Notes: generated by a model from the sequence alone, not told the origin. Counted from the stretch's first letter, positions 46,359 through 56,179 are shown. The stretch: DNA of 64,000 nt from Taibaiella chishuiensis (GCF_003014535.1 NZ_PYGD01000004.1:310001-374000); one strand, 5' to 3'. A program made the numbers and translations.

Positions 46359-49300
46359 TTAAACTGGTTTTACAGGGTAAGACCGTTGTTTCCTGCGATA
46401 AGCATAATAAAACACCTGGGGTAATACCAGCAGGTTCAGCAGCATACAAACGATAAGTCCGCCTACGATCATAATCGCCAGTGGTTTCTGGATTTCGGAG
46501 CCCATGCCATGCGATAATGCGGCGGGCAGCAGACCCAGCGAGCCCATCAGGGCGATCATCAGGATCGGCCGTATACGGGTGCGTACCGCCTGCGAGATGC
46601 CGTCTTTAAGCGGCATACCGTTCAGCAGGTTTTCCTTCATCACGGCAATCAGGATAATACCGTCGATCGTATTTACCCCGAGCAGGATGATAAACCCGAT
46701 ACCCGCCGATATACCAAACAGGGTTTGGGTAACCCATAACGAGATAAAGCCGCCGATAAAGGCATAAGGCATAGTACTGGCCGCCAGCAGTGTATCTTTC
46801 AGGTTGCCGAAGTTCAGGTACAACAGGAACATGATCAGCAACAATACCGCCGGGATAATGGTCGTAAGCTGTTTGGTAGCCCTTTGCTGGCTTTCAAACT
46901 CACCCGCCCATTCCAGTTTATACGAATCGGGCAGTTTTACTTTTTTATTGACCCGGTCCTGCGCATCGGCGATGGTACTGCCCAGGTCGCGGCCTCTTAC
47001 CGAGAAGCCGACTGCGATATAACGGGTATTGCCCTGGCGGTAAATAAAGGCGGGACCATTGAAGAAGCCGATATCGGCAATTTCGCTTAAAGGTACTTTT
47101 GCATCACCGGCAGCGGGTACCAGGATGTTACGGATCTCCTGGTCCGATTTACGGTAGGGCTCGTCGTAACGCAACCGGATATCGAACATGCGGTCGCCTT
47201 CGTAAAAGGTAGAGGCCGCCTTGCCGCCAATCGCCATTTCGACCACGGCCTGGGCATCGTCCATACTTACGCCGTAACGGGCCATACGGGCCTCGCTAAG
47301 GCGTATACGCAGCTCCGGTGCACCGATATTGCGGAACACGTTCAGGTCCTCTACACCGGGCACATCTTTGATCACGTTGGCCACACTGTCGGCCGTTTGC
47401 TCCAGCTTTTCCAGGTCGTTACCATAGATCTTGGCCACCAGCGCGCTTTTTACCCCCGCCACGTATTCCGATACGTTGTCCATAATCGGCTGACTAAAGC
47501 CGAAAACGATACCCGGGTAGACATTGAGCGAGGCCTCCATCTCTTTCAGCAGTTCCTCGTGACTGATCTTTTTATCCCATTCCTTAGCATCTTTAAGCTG
47601 TACGTGAAACTCGATATTGAAGAAACCGGTAGGGTCGGTACCATCGTTGGGCCGCCCGGTCTGGGTCAGCACGAATTTTACCGGTTCAAATGCCCGGAGC
47701 TTCTCCTTCATTTCGCGGGTAAGCCTTACCGACTCCTTCAGGTTTACACTGTTGGGCAATGTAGCACGGATATAGATCGCGCCTTCGTTCAGCTGCGGGA
47801 TAAACTCGGTACCCAGGGTACGGAAACCGAAGATGCTACCCACCAGGAGCAACCCGAAACCGATCATCGTGCCTTTGCGGTGCCTGGCGCAAAATGCGAA
47901 CAGCTTCGCCAGGCCATTGATCAGGAAGTCGGTTACCTTGTTGTGTTTCTCCACGATGTTTTTCGTGAGCAGTAATTTACACATGACCGGTACAAAAGTG
48001 AGACTTAACAACAGCGAACCCAGCAGGGCGTAACCCAGGGTGAAGGCGAGGGGAGAGAACATTTTGCCTTCTACTTTCTGGAAGGAGAAAATAGGGACCA
48101 GGGCCACGATCAGGATTACCTGTGCAAAGAGGATGGACTTGGCTACCGACTTGGCTTTGTCCAGGATAAAATCGTCCTTGGGCATGGCATTGAATTTCTC
48201 CATGCCGACCTCCCTGGCCTTCCGGTCCAGCCCGGCGTATACGTGCTCCACGATAACCAGCGTGCCCTCCAGCAGCAGGCCAAAGTCCACTGCGCCGATC
48301 GAGATCAGGTTGGCCGACAGGCCCTGCAGCCGCAGCATAATGAGGGCAAATAAAAAGGCAAGCGGGATAATGAGCGCTACGATCAGCGTGGGGCGCCAGT
48401 TGAAGAGGAACAACAGTACGATCACCGATACGAGCAGGATACCTTCAACAAGGTTGTGCGATACCGTGGTAATGGTTTTGTCTACCAGCTCTGTCCGGTC
48501 GAGGAATGGCTCGATCTTTACGTCCTTGGGCAGGATCCGTTTATTGAGATCATCGATGCGATCTTTCAACCGGCCGATCACCTCGCCCGGGTTTTGTCCG
48601 CGCAGCATGATCACGATACCTTCCACCAGGTCGTCGTCGCCGTTAAGGCCTACCTGGCCCAGGCGCGGTTTACCGGTAACCTGTACCGTGGCTACGTTCT
48701 TAATCAGTACCGGCGTGCCTTTCAGGTTGGTGATCAGGATATTTTCAATATCCGATATCTTGTCGAGGAGGCCCACACCACGTACTACATAGGCCTGGCT
48801 GCCTTTGTCGATCACATCGCCGCCTACATTGATATTACTCTTACTGAGCGCGGTATATACGTCGAGTGCGGTAAGACCGTAATTGGTCAGTTCCGTGGGA
48901 TTAACCCTTACTTCATAACTTTTTTCCTCGCCACCGAAGCTTACAATACTGGCCACGCCTTCTACCGAGAGCAGTTCTCTTTCGATGGTCCACTCCTGCA
49001 GGGCCGCCAGTTCGCGTATGGGTTTGTCTTTTGGCGCGCGCAATACATAACGGAATATCTCGCCGGTAGCGCCATAGGGCGGTTCGATCTCCGCATCGGC
49101 GCCACTGGGCAGGTTTACGTTGCGCATCCTGTTGGAGGCATATTGCTGGGCATAAAAGTCGGTAATGTCGTCCCGGAAGTTGACGGTTACGACCGATAAG
49201 CCAAAGAGGGAGATCGAGCGTACATCGGTTTTACCGGGTATGGTATTCATCTCTTTGGTAATAGGCAGCGTCACGAATTTTTCGATCTCTTCGGCGCTGC

Positions 49301-49475
49301 GGCCCGGCCATTGGGTAATGATACGGGCCCTGGAGTTGGTCACATCGGGATAGGCTTCGATCAGCGTGTTTTTAACCGCTATCACCCCTGCGATGGCCAG
49401 CAATACGGTGAAGAAGATCACAATGATCGAGTTCTTCAGCGAAAATTTGACTATGCTTTCAACCAGTTTCGTCAT
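46359..49475 (-). CDS. CusA/CzcA-family RND efflux pump
   Basis: A 1038-residue inner-membrane RND transporter of the heavy-metal type. It starts SIVKFSLKNSIIVIFFTVLLA with the first helix, followed by the porter domain. The helix 4 signature DFGLLLEGTLVIVEHV carries the Asp and Glu residues typical of proton relay in this branch, in the place of the more usual DFGxxxDGAVVMVEN. The second half repeats the design and ends with LPQVFYYAYRRKQ. With the membrane-fusion protein and outer-membrane channel encoded upstream it should form a tripartite pump for metal ions such as copper, zinc or cobalt; which metal is not readable. Confidence 0.93.
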   Translation of the reverse strand: MTKLVESIVKFSLKNSIIVIFFTVLLAIAGVIAVKNTLIEAYPDVTNSRARIITQWPGRSAEEIEKFVTLPITKEMNTIPGKTDVRSISLFGLSVVTVNFRDDITDFYAQQYASNRMRNVNLPSGADAEIEPPYGATGEIFRYVLRAPKDKPIRELAALQEWTIERELLSVEGVASIVSFGGEEKSYEVRVNPTELTNYGLTALDVYTALSKSNINVGGDVIDKGSQAYVVRGVGLLDKISDIENILITNLKGTPVLIKNVATVQVTGKPRLGQVGLNGDDDLVEGIVIMLRGQNPGEVIGRLKDRIDDLNKRILPKDVKIEPFLDRTELVDKTITTVSHNLVEGILLVSVIVLLFLFNWRPTLIVALIIPLAFLFALIMLRLQGLSANLISIGAVDFGLLLEGTLVIVEHVYAGLDRKAREVGMEKFNAMPKDDFILDKAKSVAKSILFAQVILIVALVPIFSFQKVEGKMFSPLAFTLGYALLGSLLLSLTFVPVMCKLLLTKNIVEKHNKVTDFLINGLAKLFAFCARHRKGTMIGFGLLLVGSIFGFRTLGTEFIPQLNEGAIYIRATLPNSVNLKESVRLTREMKEKLRAFEPVKFVLTQTGRPNDGTDPTGFFNIEFHVQLKDAKEWDKKISHEELLKEMEASLNVYPGIVFGFSQPIMDNVSEYVAGVKSALVAKIYGNDLEKLEQTADSVANVIKDVPGVEDLNVFRNIGAPELRIRLSEARMARYGVSMDDAQAVVEMAIGGKAASTFYEGDRMFDIRLRYDEPYRKSDQEIRNILVPAAGDAKVPLSEIADIGFFNGPAFIYRQGNTRYIAVGFSVRGRDLGSTIADAQDRVNKKVKLPDSYKLEWAGEFESQQRATKQLTTIIPAVLLLIMFLLYLNFGNLKDTLLAASTMPYAFIGGFISLWVTQTLFGISAGIGFIILLGVNTIDGIILIAVMKENLLNGMPLKDGISQAVRTRIRPILMIALMGSLGLLPAALSHGMGSEIQKPLAIMIVGGLIVCMLLNLLVLPQVFYYAYRRKQRSYPVKPV

Positions 49476-49554
49476 TTGTATTTTAAATTAGTTAGCGTAA
49501 AAAAGGATATGCCGCCGGCAAAGCATACCGCTTCCGGCAGGCCTGGAGCAAGCC

Positions 49555-50655
49555 TTACTGGCCCTTTTGTTTGGTGAAAATCAGTAACTGGTTCTGGCTG
49601 ATCATCGTATCACCCTTGTTGACAGCACCGTTGTCTGTTTCCAGGTAATAATATTTCCGGTCATGCGCAAAAGGCCTGATGGATTTGGTTTGTACATCGC
49701 AGTCGTTATGATAGATCACGACGAAGTATTCGTCGTTGTCGAAGATGACGTTCTTAACCGGCAGGGCTATCGCTTCGCGTTGCAGCGGCTGGTGCACGGT
49801 TACACTTACCATCATATCGGGCTTCAGTTTCAGGTCGCTGTTGTCGATCTCTACGATCGCTTTCATTACCTTTTCTTCGGGATCGAAAATGTTGGAAAGC
49901 CTGGTGATCTTGCCTTTAAACACCTGGTCGGGATAGGCCGTGGTACTGATATCGACCAGTTCGCCGGGCTGTACTTTACTGAGCTGGGCGGCGTATACAT
50001 TGGCCATTACCCATACTTTTTTCAGGTCGGAGATCACGAAGAGGTCGGCATCGCCGGCATTGACCTGGAAGCCGTTGGTTATTTTCTTTTCAACGATATA
50101 ACCGCTCATCGGCGCACGTATAGCCAGTATGCCATGTTCGATATTGCCGCCCTGTATATTGGCCGATTCCCGGATCTTGCCGATCTCCGCCTGGGCATTA
50201 TTGACCTCGTTCTGTGCTTCCAGCAGTTCCTTGTCTGATGCCAGGCCGTCGGTATGCATACTCTGGGTGGCTTTCAGGTTGCGCTGTGCCAGTTTCAGCG
50301 CCGATTGGGCGATGCTGAGCGAAGATTTCTGCTCGCTCAGTTCCGTGGTGCGCAGTTCGGCCAGCAGCTGGCCTTTCTGCACATAATCGCCCAGGTTGAA
50401 GTAGACCTTCTGAACCAGGCCACTGGCCAGCGATTGGTAGCGGAACAGGTTGTCCTGGTTATAACTTACATTACCCGTCAGCTCGATCTCGAATGCTGCC
50501 TGCGAGGTGCCCACAGCTTCTGTCCGGATCAGTTTTTTCAGTTCGGGGGAGATGATGCAATTGTCTTTCTGGGGCTGCTCGGGTTTGGTTTTTTTGCTGC
50601 CGCAGGCAAAAAGCAGGATGCTGGGCAGGAGGAAAAGCAGGGATTTCTTTATCAT
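49555..50655 (-). CDS. RND efflux periplasmic adaptor (CzcB/CusB type)
   Basis: A 366-residue membrane fusion protein. A lipoprotein signal ends at LLFACGSKKT (Cys18). The hairpin lies at about 95-165 (SIAQSALKLAQRNLKATQ), flanked by the lipoyl halves VQKVYFNLGDYVQKGQLLAEL and IRAPMSGYIVEKKITNG, then the beta-barrel. It joins the RND pump to the outer-membrane channel. It is the third gene of a four-gene minus-strand operon. Confidence 0.92.
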   Translation of the reverse strand: MIKKSLLFLLPSILLFACGSKKTKPEQPQKDNCIISPELKKLIRTEAVGTSQAAFEIELTGNVSYNQDNLFRYQSLASGLVQKVYFNLGDYVQKGQLLAELRTTELSEQKSSLSIAQSALKLAQRNLKATQSMHTDGLASDKELLEAQNEVNNAQAEIGKIRESANIQGGNIEHGILAIRAPMSGYIVEKKITNGFQVNAGDADLFVISDLKKVWVMANVYAAQLSKVQPGELVDISTTAYPDQVFKGKITRLSNIFDPEEKVMKAIVEIDNSDLKLKPDMMVSVTVHQPLQREAIALPVKNVIFDNDEYFVVIYHNDCDVQTKSIRPFAHDRKYYYLETDNGAVNKGDTMISQNQLLIFTKQKGQ

Positions 50656-50698
50656 TGAATGAGTGTTTTATTTTTTGAAATAGCTTGCCGTACGCGGT

Positions 50699-52033
50699 TT
50701 ACAGGTCCTGGCCGGCCAGGTAGTTAAGGTCTTCTTTTTTCTGGGTTATGTTCTTAACGGCTTCGTAGTACCGCTGGCGGCTTTCCTTAAATGATTCAAA
50801 GAAATCGAGAAACTCGAGCAGGCTCACATTCTTCTGCTGGAAATTGAGGCTCAGCGAAGCCGTCATTTCGTTCAGCTTCTGCAGGTAGTCTTTATCGATG
50901 CCTTCATACAGGTCGATCGCCTTGTTCAGGTCGCTCCAGGTTTTTACTACGGCATTGCTCACTTCATTGGTTTTGTTTTTCTGCATCAGTTCGCTTTTCT
51001 GCAGTTCGTAACGGGCCACGCGTATATTGCCTTTGTTGCGGTTAAACACGGGGAGGTCTATTGCCACGCCGGCGCCTACGAAGTCCAGCTGGTTATTGCC
51101 GTTCCTGTCGTAGTTCACGTTGAAAGTAAGGTCGGGTACGGCATTGGCTTTCTCTACCGCCAGGGCGGCCTCGTTTACTTTCTTTTCCCGGTCGGCTGAC
51201 TTCAGCGAGGCATTATGTTGCAGGCTGATATCGATCAGCCGGCTCAGCGTGTATTGCTTCAGCTGTTTCATCGCAACCTCACCGTCGGTGCCCGTAACCT
51301 GTATAAAAGTAGTGGGAGCCAGGGCCATGGCCGTTTTCAGCGACTGCTGCTTCTCGGTTATCTTTTCGTTCAGGTCGTTCAGGTCCGACTCCAGCGCGAT
51401 CTGCAGCGCCTTAATGCGGTACAGCTGCGATTGGGAGATATTGCCCTGTTTGTACTGGGCCGACTGTCCGCGGATCAGGTCGTTTACCACCTGGCGCTGG
51501 TACAGCAGGTCGCCGGCAACCGACTGCAGGTATTGCAGTTCGGCCAGGTCCTGGCGGAATTCTGCTTTCAGGTTCAGCAGGAAATCGGTAAACGAGCTTT
51601 CGGCCAGCTCTTTGCTGCGGGTCTCGAAGGCGATGCCTTTTTTACGTTTGCCCGCCAGTTTTACCATTTGCTCCAACTGGGCTTCGAAGGTCCGGTTGCG
51701 CCAGAAGTTCGTACCCAGCAGGCCGGGGGAGGGATCGGTATTGGGGGTATTGTACAGTTGGACCCCATCCAGGTGAAAGGTCGGGTTGGGCCAGGCCTTT
51801 GCCTGCAGGATCCGGGCTTCTCCCTGGTCGATGTTAAGCCGTTCGGCCAGCACGGGCAGGTTTTGCTCGAGGAAGATCTTTTCAGCCTCGGCTACACTGA
51901 CCTTCAGGGTGTCTGTTTTTTCGGTTTGCTGGGCGAGGAGGGTAGCGGGCATCAGTGCCGACCATAGGAAGAAGATCGCTGTAATCGATACAGCAAGGGT
52001 ACATTCCCGCCGGGAATGTGATGAGATCAACAT
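50699..52033 (-). CDS. TolC-family outer-membrane efflux protein
   Basis: A 444-residue protein from ATG 52033; the frame is open for 63 more codons upstream but those overlap the end of the preceding gene and lack a signal peptide. The chosen start gives a signal sequence (CTLAVSITAIFFLWSALMPA, then TLLAQ). Two TolC-type repeats of coiled-coil helices follow, for example RLNIDQGEARILQAKAWPNP and NVNYDRNGNNQLDFVGAGVA. It is the outer-membrane exit duct for the RND pump encoded downstream. Confidence 0.9.
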   Translation of the reverse strand: MLISSHSRRECTLAVSITAIFFLWSALMPATLLAQQTEKTDTLKVSVAEAEKIFLEQNLPVLAERLNIDQGEARILQAKAWPNPTFHLDGVQLYNTPNTDPSPGLLGTNFWRNRTFEAQLEQMVKLAGKRKKGIAFETRSKELAESSFTDFLLNLKAEFRQDLAELQYLQSVAGDLLYQRQVVNDLIRGQSAQYKQGNISQSQLYRIKALQIALESDLNDLNEKITEKQQSLKTAMALAPTTFIQVTGTDGEVAMKQLKQYTLSRLIDISLQHNASLKSADREKKVNEAALAVEKANAVPDLTFNVNYDRNGNNQLDFVGAGVAIDLPVFNRNKGNIRVARYELQKSELMQKNKTNEVSNAVVKTWSDLNKAIDLYEGIDKDYLQKLNEMTASLSLNFQQKNVSLLEFLDFFESFKESRQRYYEAVKNITQKKEDLNYLAGQDL

Positions 52034-52127
52034 AATCTTTCGGTTAAATGATAAAATAGAAACAGGGGCACACCGCTTCCGTGCGGTGAGACAAAAAGAG
52101 GGAAGGTCCGTTATACGGACAGGATAA

Positions 52128-52529
52128 TTAGGCTGGGGGGTGGTTAATTTCTTTCCAGAAAAGGTAGCTGTAATTGTTCTGGAAAACGGCAAGATCAACG
52201 GGGCGTTGGTCATATTGCACATGTTCTTTCTCCGGGATACCGGGGAAACGGTTAAAATGAATCATTTTAAACGCGACGTTGTGCTTCAGCTCGGGTGTTT
52301 GTTTCTCGTTGCTTTTAGTGGGTTCGGGAAACGCATCCTGGCAGCCGTCCACACTTTCTACAATTAATTCAGCAAAGGAGTCCACAGGATTGGCATCCTT
52401 GGGCAAATCTTTAGCCGTATAGGATGCCTCCACTTCATAAAAAACCGAATTGTAAATACTCAGGTTGAGTATTTGTATCGCTAACAAAGTTAGCAGGAAT
52501 TTTTGAAGAAATAGCTTGAGTAGCTGCAT
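52128..52529 (-). CDS. First gene of the efflux operon, unknown function
   Basis: A 133-residue protein with one N-terminal hydrophobic segment (FLLTLLAIQILNLSIYNSVFY, quoted in part as FLLTLLAIQILNL) and a charged, Pro-rich remainder ending WKEINHPP. It heads the TolC, adaptor and RND genes on the minus strand, 94 bases before the TolC start, with the operon promoter 40 bases upstream. Small proteins like this often precede metal-efflux operons in Bacteroidota; the role is not known. It holds a single cysteine and few histidines, so metal binding is not evident. Confidence 0.65.
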   Translation of the reverse strand: MQLLKLFLQKFLLTLLAIQILNLSIYNSVFYEVEASYTAKDLPKDANPVDSFAELIVESVDGCQDAFPEPTKSNEKQTPELKHNVAFKMIHFNRFPGIPEKEHVQYDQRPVDLAVFQNNYSYLFWKEINHPPA

Positions 52530-52568
52530 GGATGTATTCCTAACGGAGCTTATACCGGATTATTGCCG

Positions 52569-52576
52569 CAAATGTA
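52569..52576 (-). promoter_or_regulatory. -7 element of the RND efflux operon
   Basis: TACATTTG on the minus strand, 39 bases before the first start codon. Confidence 0.6.
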
Positions 52577-52687
52577 ATTTGTATTTTCATGTTTCGGAAT
52601 ACCCCGGACATAAATAACGATTAATTTACGTTGTAATGCATTTTGTACAATGTATAGCTGGCTGGGTTGAAAGGGGCAATAACAACG

Positions 52688-52722
52688 AAAGCCCCCGGAG
52701 TAATTACCGGGGGCTTTCGGGC
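52688..52722 (-). terminator. Terminator of gap
   Basis: CGAAAGCCCCCGG AGTAATTA CCGGGGGCTTTCG, 20 bases after the gap stop on the minus strand. Confidence 0.85.
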
Positions 52723-52738
52723 AGGCGGTTAAAATCAA

Positions 52739-53749
52739 TTATTTGATGATACCGGCGAAATATTTAACGGTACGTACCAGCTGGGATACATAGCTCATTT
52801 CGTTATCGTACCAGCTTACTGTTTTTACCATCTGGTGGTCGCCAACAGTAACTACTTTAGTTTGTGTGGCATCGAACAGGGAACCGAAGGTGGTGCCGAT
52901 GATATCGCTGGAAACGATTTCATCTTCGTTGTAACCGAAAGATTCGTTGGCGGCAGCTTTCATAGCAGCGTTGATCTCTTCTGCAGTTACTTTTTTACCC
53001 AGTACCGTGGTCAGTTCGGTAAGGGAACCGGTAACGGTAGGCACGCGTTGTGCGCCGCCGTCCAGTTTACCTTTCAGGCTAGGCAGCACCAGGCCGATCG
53101 CTTTTGCAGCGCCGGTAGAGTTCGGTACAATGTTTTCGGCAGCAGCGCGGGCACGGCGCAGGTCACCTTTGGCATGCGGTGCATCCAGGGTGTTCTGGTC
53201 GTTGGTATAAGCGTGCACGGTAGTCATCAGGCCGGTCTGGATACCATATTTTTCTTCCAGTACCTGTGCCATAGGCGCCAGGCAGTTGGTGGTGCAGGAA
53301 GCGCAGCTGATAATGGTTTCAGAACCGTCGAGGATATTATGGTTAACGTTGAATACAACAGTTTTAAGATCACCGGTAGCAGGAGCGGAGATCACTACGC
53401 GCTTAGCGCCTGCAGTGATGTGTGCTTTTGCTTTTTCAGCATCGGTAAAGAAGCCGGTACATTCCAGCACTACATCCACATCATGCTGACCCCAGGGAAT
53501 CTGAGCCGGATCCCGCTGAGCATATATTTTGATTTCATGACCATTAACGCTGATAGCATTTTCGGAATGAGTTACTTCCTGTCCGAAACGGCCTTGTGCA
53601 GTATCATACTTTAAAAGATGGGCAAGCACCTTAGGTTCTGTAAGATCATTGATCGCTACTACTTCAATTCCTTCCATGTTGTAGATCTGACGGAAGGCAA
53701 GGCGGCCAATACGCCCAAAACCATTAATGGCAACTTTAACTTTACTCAT
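52739..53749 (-). CDS. gap: Glyceraldehyde-3-phosphate dehydrogenase
   Basis: A 336-residue type I GAPDH from ATG 53749, which oxidises and phosphorylates glyceraldehyde 3-phosphate in glycolysis. The frame is open 41 codons further but that part contains the promoter. Hallmarks: [15 protein letters not shown] for NAD, the catalytic [13 protein letters not shown] segment with its active cysteine, [14 protein letters not shown], and [13 protein letters not shown]. Length is standard. Single gene with promoter TACCTTTG at 53790-53797 and a terminator. Confidence 0.97.
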   Translation of the reverse strand: MSKVKVAINGFGRIGRLAFRQIYNMEGIEVVAINDLTEPKVLAHLLKYDTAQGRFGQEVTHSENAISVNGHEIKIYAQRDPAQIPWGQHDVDVVLECTGFFTDAEKAKAHITAGAKRVVISAPATGDLKTVVFNVNHNILDGSETIISCASCTTNCLAPMAQVLEEKYGIQTGLMTTVHAYTNDQNTLDAPHAKGDLRRARAAAENIVPNSTGAAKAIGLVLPSLKGKLDGGAQRVPTVTGSLTELTTVLGKKVTAEEINAAMKAAANESFGYNEDEIVSSDIIGTTFGSLFDATQTKVVTVGDHQMVKTVSWYDNEMSYVSQLVRTVKYFAGIIK

Positions 53750-53789
53750 TTTTGTGGGTGGGATTTTTGTTGTGTTAAAAAAATCGCTG

Positions 53790-53797
53790 CAAAGGTA
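53790..53797 (-). promoter_or_regulatory. -7 element of gap
   Basis: TACCTTTG on the minus strand, 40 bases before the start codon. Confidence 0.65.
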
Positions 53798-53900
53798 CTT
53801 GCATCGGAATGATTTTCCAATTAATGAGCGGTCGGCAAGGCCTGAAAATGAATTTTTTGAAATTTTTTTCAAGTTTTTTTGGAAAAATGAAAATGTATCT

Positions 53901-53908
53901 TACCTTTG
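53901..53908 (+). promoter_or_regulatory. -7 element of tRNA-Glu
   Basis: TACCTTTG, 16 bases before the tRNA gene. Confidence 0.65.
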
Positions 53909-53924
53909 CAATCCCAAACGAAAC

Positions 53925-53996
53925 GCCGCGTTGGTCAAGGGGTTAAGACGCCTCCCTTTCACGGAGGAATCACGGGTTCGATTCCCGTACGTGGTA
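53925..53996 (+). tRNA. tRNA-Glu (anticodon TTC)
   Basis: A full cloverleaf fits: acceptor GCCGCGT with ACGTGGT, D stem GTC/GAC, anticodon stem CCTCC/GGAGG around CTTTCAC with anticodon TTC at 53958-53960, T arm ACGGG/CCCGT with loop TTCGATT, discriminator A. CCA is not encoded. The acceptor has two G-T wobble pairs, at positions 1-72 and 4-69, which is unusual. The DNA downstream is AT-rich and carries a recombinase, so this gene may mark the edge of a mobile element. Confidence 0.92.
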
Positions 53997-54015
53997 CTAA
54001 ATGATAAGAAATAGA

Positions 54016-54044
54016 AGCTAACAGTCTGACTGTTAGCTTTTTTC
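54016..54044 (+). terminator. Terminator downstream of tRNA-Glu
   Basis: AGCTAACAG TCTGA CTGTTAGCT followed by TTTTTTCG. Confidence 0.85.
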
Positions 54045-54484
54045 GTTTTAAAAATTACTTAAATTTAAAATCTACTGTCGAATTATTTATTTTATAATAT
54101 ATTGTATTCTAGGCTTTTAGGTGTTCGACTCCCGAGGTCCAGGTATGGGATTAAGTTTGAACCCTACGATCTATTTTTTACGTTTATTTTTATTGATCTT
54201 TAGAATCTATTTTGAGAATAAACTCTACTAAAATGATGGCAATTAATGCCAATAATTCTTCTTCGCTCCTACTGGTTTCCTGTACCTCTTCTTCCATCTT
54301 CAACTGTACTTTTTGAAGATGGAAATTATAAATGGGATATGATGTGGTGGTCAAGAAATGTTTATTTAACGGTGAACGTACTTACTGTATTAATTTTCCA
54401 TAAACTCCCATCCTTTTTTATCCATCTTCTATTCTTCATTCGAGGCGCCGATCCCAAAGGATTATAAACTTCAAAAGAAGAAGT
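54045..54484. other. AT-rich junction before the recombinase
   Basis: About 440 bases with no supported gene; a 73-codon frame at 54246-54467 has no recognisable product. The sequence TTCGACTCCCG at 54124-54134 differs at one base from the tRNA T-arm segment TTCGATTCCCG at 53978-53988 and could be an attachment remnant. Base composition changes here from GC-balanced to AT-rich. Confidence 0.5.
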
Positions 54485-55894
54485 ATGAAAAACCTCGTCA
54501 ACACTGCTATTGGTTACCGCAGAATTAGTCGAAAAGATCAATCTAAGTATTCCTTAGCGCACCAGGAAGAAGCAATCAGGAACTACTGTAATCAAAATGG
54601 ATTGCTGTTATCAGCTATTTTTACCGACAACGGGGAAAGCAGCGGCACCTTTGATCGCCCTAATTATAAAGCTTTGGAGCGCTTTATGAAGAAGCACTCT
54701 GGCAAGGTGCAGTATCTTATTGTTATGAGTCATGATCGGTTTAGTAGGAATCTTGCAGAAGCTTTATTGAAGATAGAAGATTTACAAAAAAATTTCCAGA
54801 TCAAGGTTTTGGCTACGAACGAAGATATCAGCATTGATGTTCACGATCCTCTTGTTTTTGTGCAACGGGCTTTTTCCTACTTGATGGCAAATCAGGAACT
54901 TTTGCAGATTAGGAAAAGGGTAAAAGAAAGCATTCATTATGCGCAGCTTTCTGGGCGTTACGTAAACAACGCTCCGTTTGGCTATATAAATGGACGGGAT
55001 AGGCACAATAAAGGCGTTTTAATTGTGGATGAGGAAAAAGCTGAAGTAATCCGTGTTATTTACAAATGGTTTTTAGAAGGCTGGCCAATAAAGGAAATAC
55101 AATACTGTGCGAGGCAAAAAGGTCTTAAGAATTCGGGGAATAGCACGATCCAGAGGATACTATCAAATTGTACTTATGCTGGCCTGATTAAAATACCTTC
55201 CCAATCAGGGCCTGCAAAATATGTAAGAGGAATCCATCAACCTATAATCCGGGAATCTGATTTTTGGCTGGTACAAGAAAAGAGAGCCTCTCTCAAGCCT
55301 TCTAAATCACAGCCAGGAGAGCAATTCCCTTTACGTGGAGTTTTGAAGTGTTGGTGTGGCAAAAGCATGACTGCCGGCTATTCAAAAGGGAAAAAGAAGC
55401 ATTATCCTTATTACCGTTGTATAGAACATACGGGAATAAACATCCCAGCAGATAAGCTTCACGCAGAATTCAAGGAATTGTTGTACACATTTAAGCTGGG
55501 CAATAATCAAAAAGAAGCGATCGCCGCTAAAGCAGAATTTTTGCTTAGTAAAACACTGCAAGATTAGAAGTCCATCATTGAGACCAGGCTGAGACAACGA
55601 GCGGACATAGAACGAAAGCTCAATAACCTAGATGAGCTTTTATTGGAGAAGCAAATTGACGGCGTCACATTTGAAAGACTTAAGGCAAGGCTCAATGAAG
55701 ATATGCATGTGTTGGATAATAGCTATCACGAATCAATAAACATAAGCCAAAAGTGGCTCGAGTTGGAAAGAGTCCTGTTTAGGACTAATACAATGCGAGA
55801 TGTTTTTGAAATAGCTACATTAGCCAATAAACATTCGCTAGTCAGAAAGCTTTTTCATCCACAATTAGTTTATACAGACGGGAAATTTATATGA
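54485..55894 (+). pseudogene. Large serine recombinase interrupted by an in-frame TAG
   Basis: A site-specific recombinase of the large serine type. The catalytic domain is at 1-140: YRRISRKDQSKYSLAHQ with the probable nucleophile Ser15, VMSHDRFSRNLAEAL holding the active arginines. The recombinase domain follows (APFGYINGRDRHNKG, ILSNCTYAGLIKI) and then a zinc ribbon (LKCWCGKSMT ... YYRC). Codon 361 is TAG (55565-55567). The same frame then continues for 109 codons with a coiled-coil-like helix (RLRQRADIERKLNNLDELLL) and a C-terminal end (LFHPQLVYTDGKFI), as in intact relatives. One base change explains the stop. The truncated 360-residue product might keep catalysis, so pseudogene is the likely but not certain reading. 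Confidence 0.8.
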
Positions 55895-55991
55895 AAATAG
55901 GAGAATGGAGAAAATCATTTTGATGTGCGGCTTATTAGTCAACACGTATTGCACTGATTTAACATTTAATACGTTGTTACTATTTCCTCTG

Positions 55992-56179
55992 TCAGCTCTC
56001 TTTGCCGGCTGCAATTACATCTTTATGGATGTTATGATCTATGCTCAGCACCGTATAGATTCTTTTCAGCCGGCTATGAGCTTCCTCCAGCTCTTTGAGC
56101 CGCTTTACGTCTGATGATTTGATGTCCGCCGTACGTCGACTTCCAGTTGTAGATGGTAGGTCGCGATATACGTTTTGTC
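55992..56179 (-). pseudogene. IS3-family transposase OrfA remnant
   Basis: On the minus strand two frames join into part of an IS3-type OrfA: RISRPTIYNWKSTYGG in one frame, then DIKSSDVKRLKELEEAHSRL and KRIYTVLSIDHN in another, ending at a TGA (55992-55994). The helix-turn-helix and leucine-zipper segments of OrfA are recognisable, but a frameshift near 56128 breaks it and the N-terminus and the whole OrfB are missing. It is a decayed insertion sequence fragment. Confidence 0.7.

Noticed and set aside
54246-54467. 73-codon frame between tRNA-Glu and recombinase
   Set aside because: No recognisable domain, no promoter or ribosome site, and composition like the surrounding AT-rich spacer.
55905-56114. 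Plus-strand 69-codon frame after the recombinase
   Set aside because: It overlaps the minus-strand IS3 OrfA remnant, which explains the sequence better.
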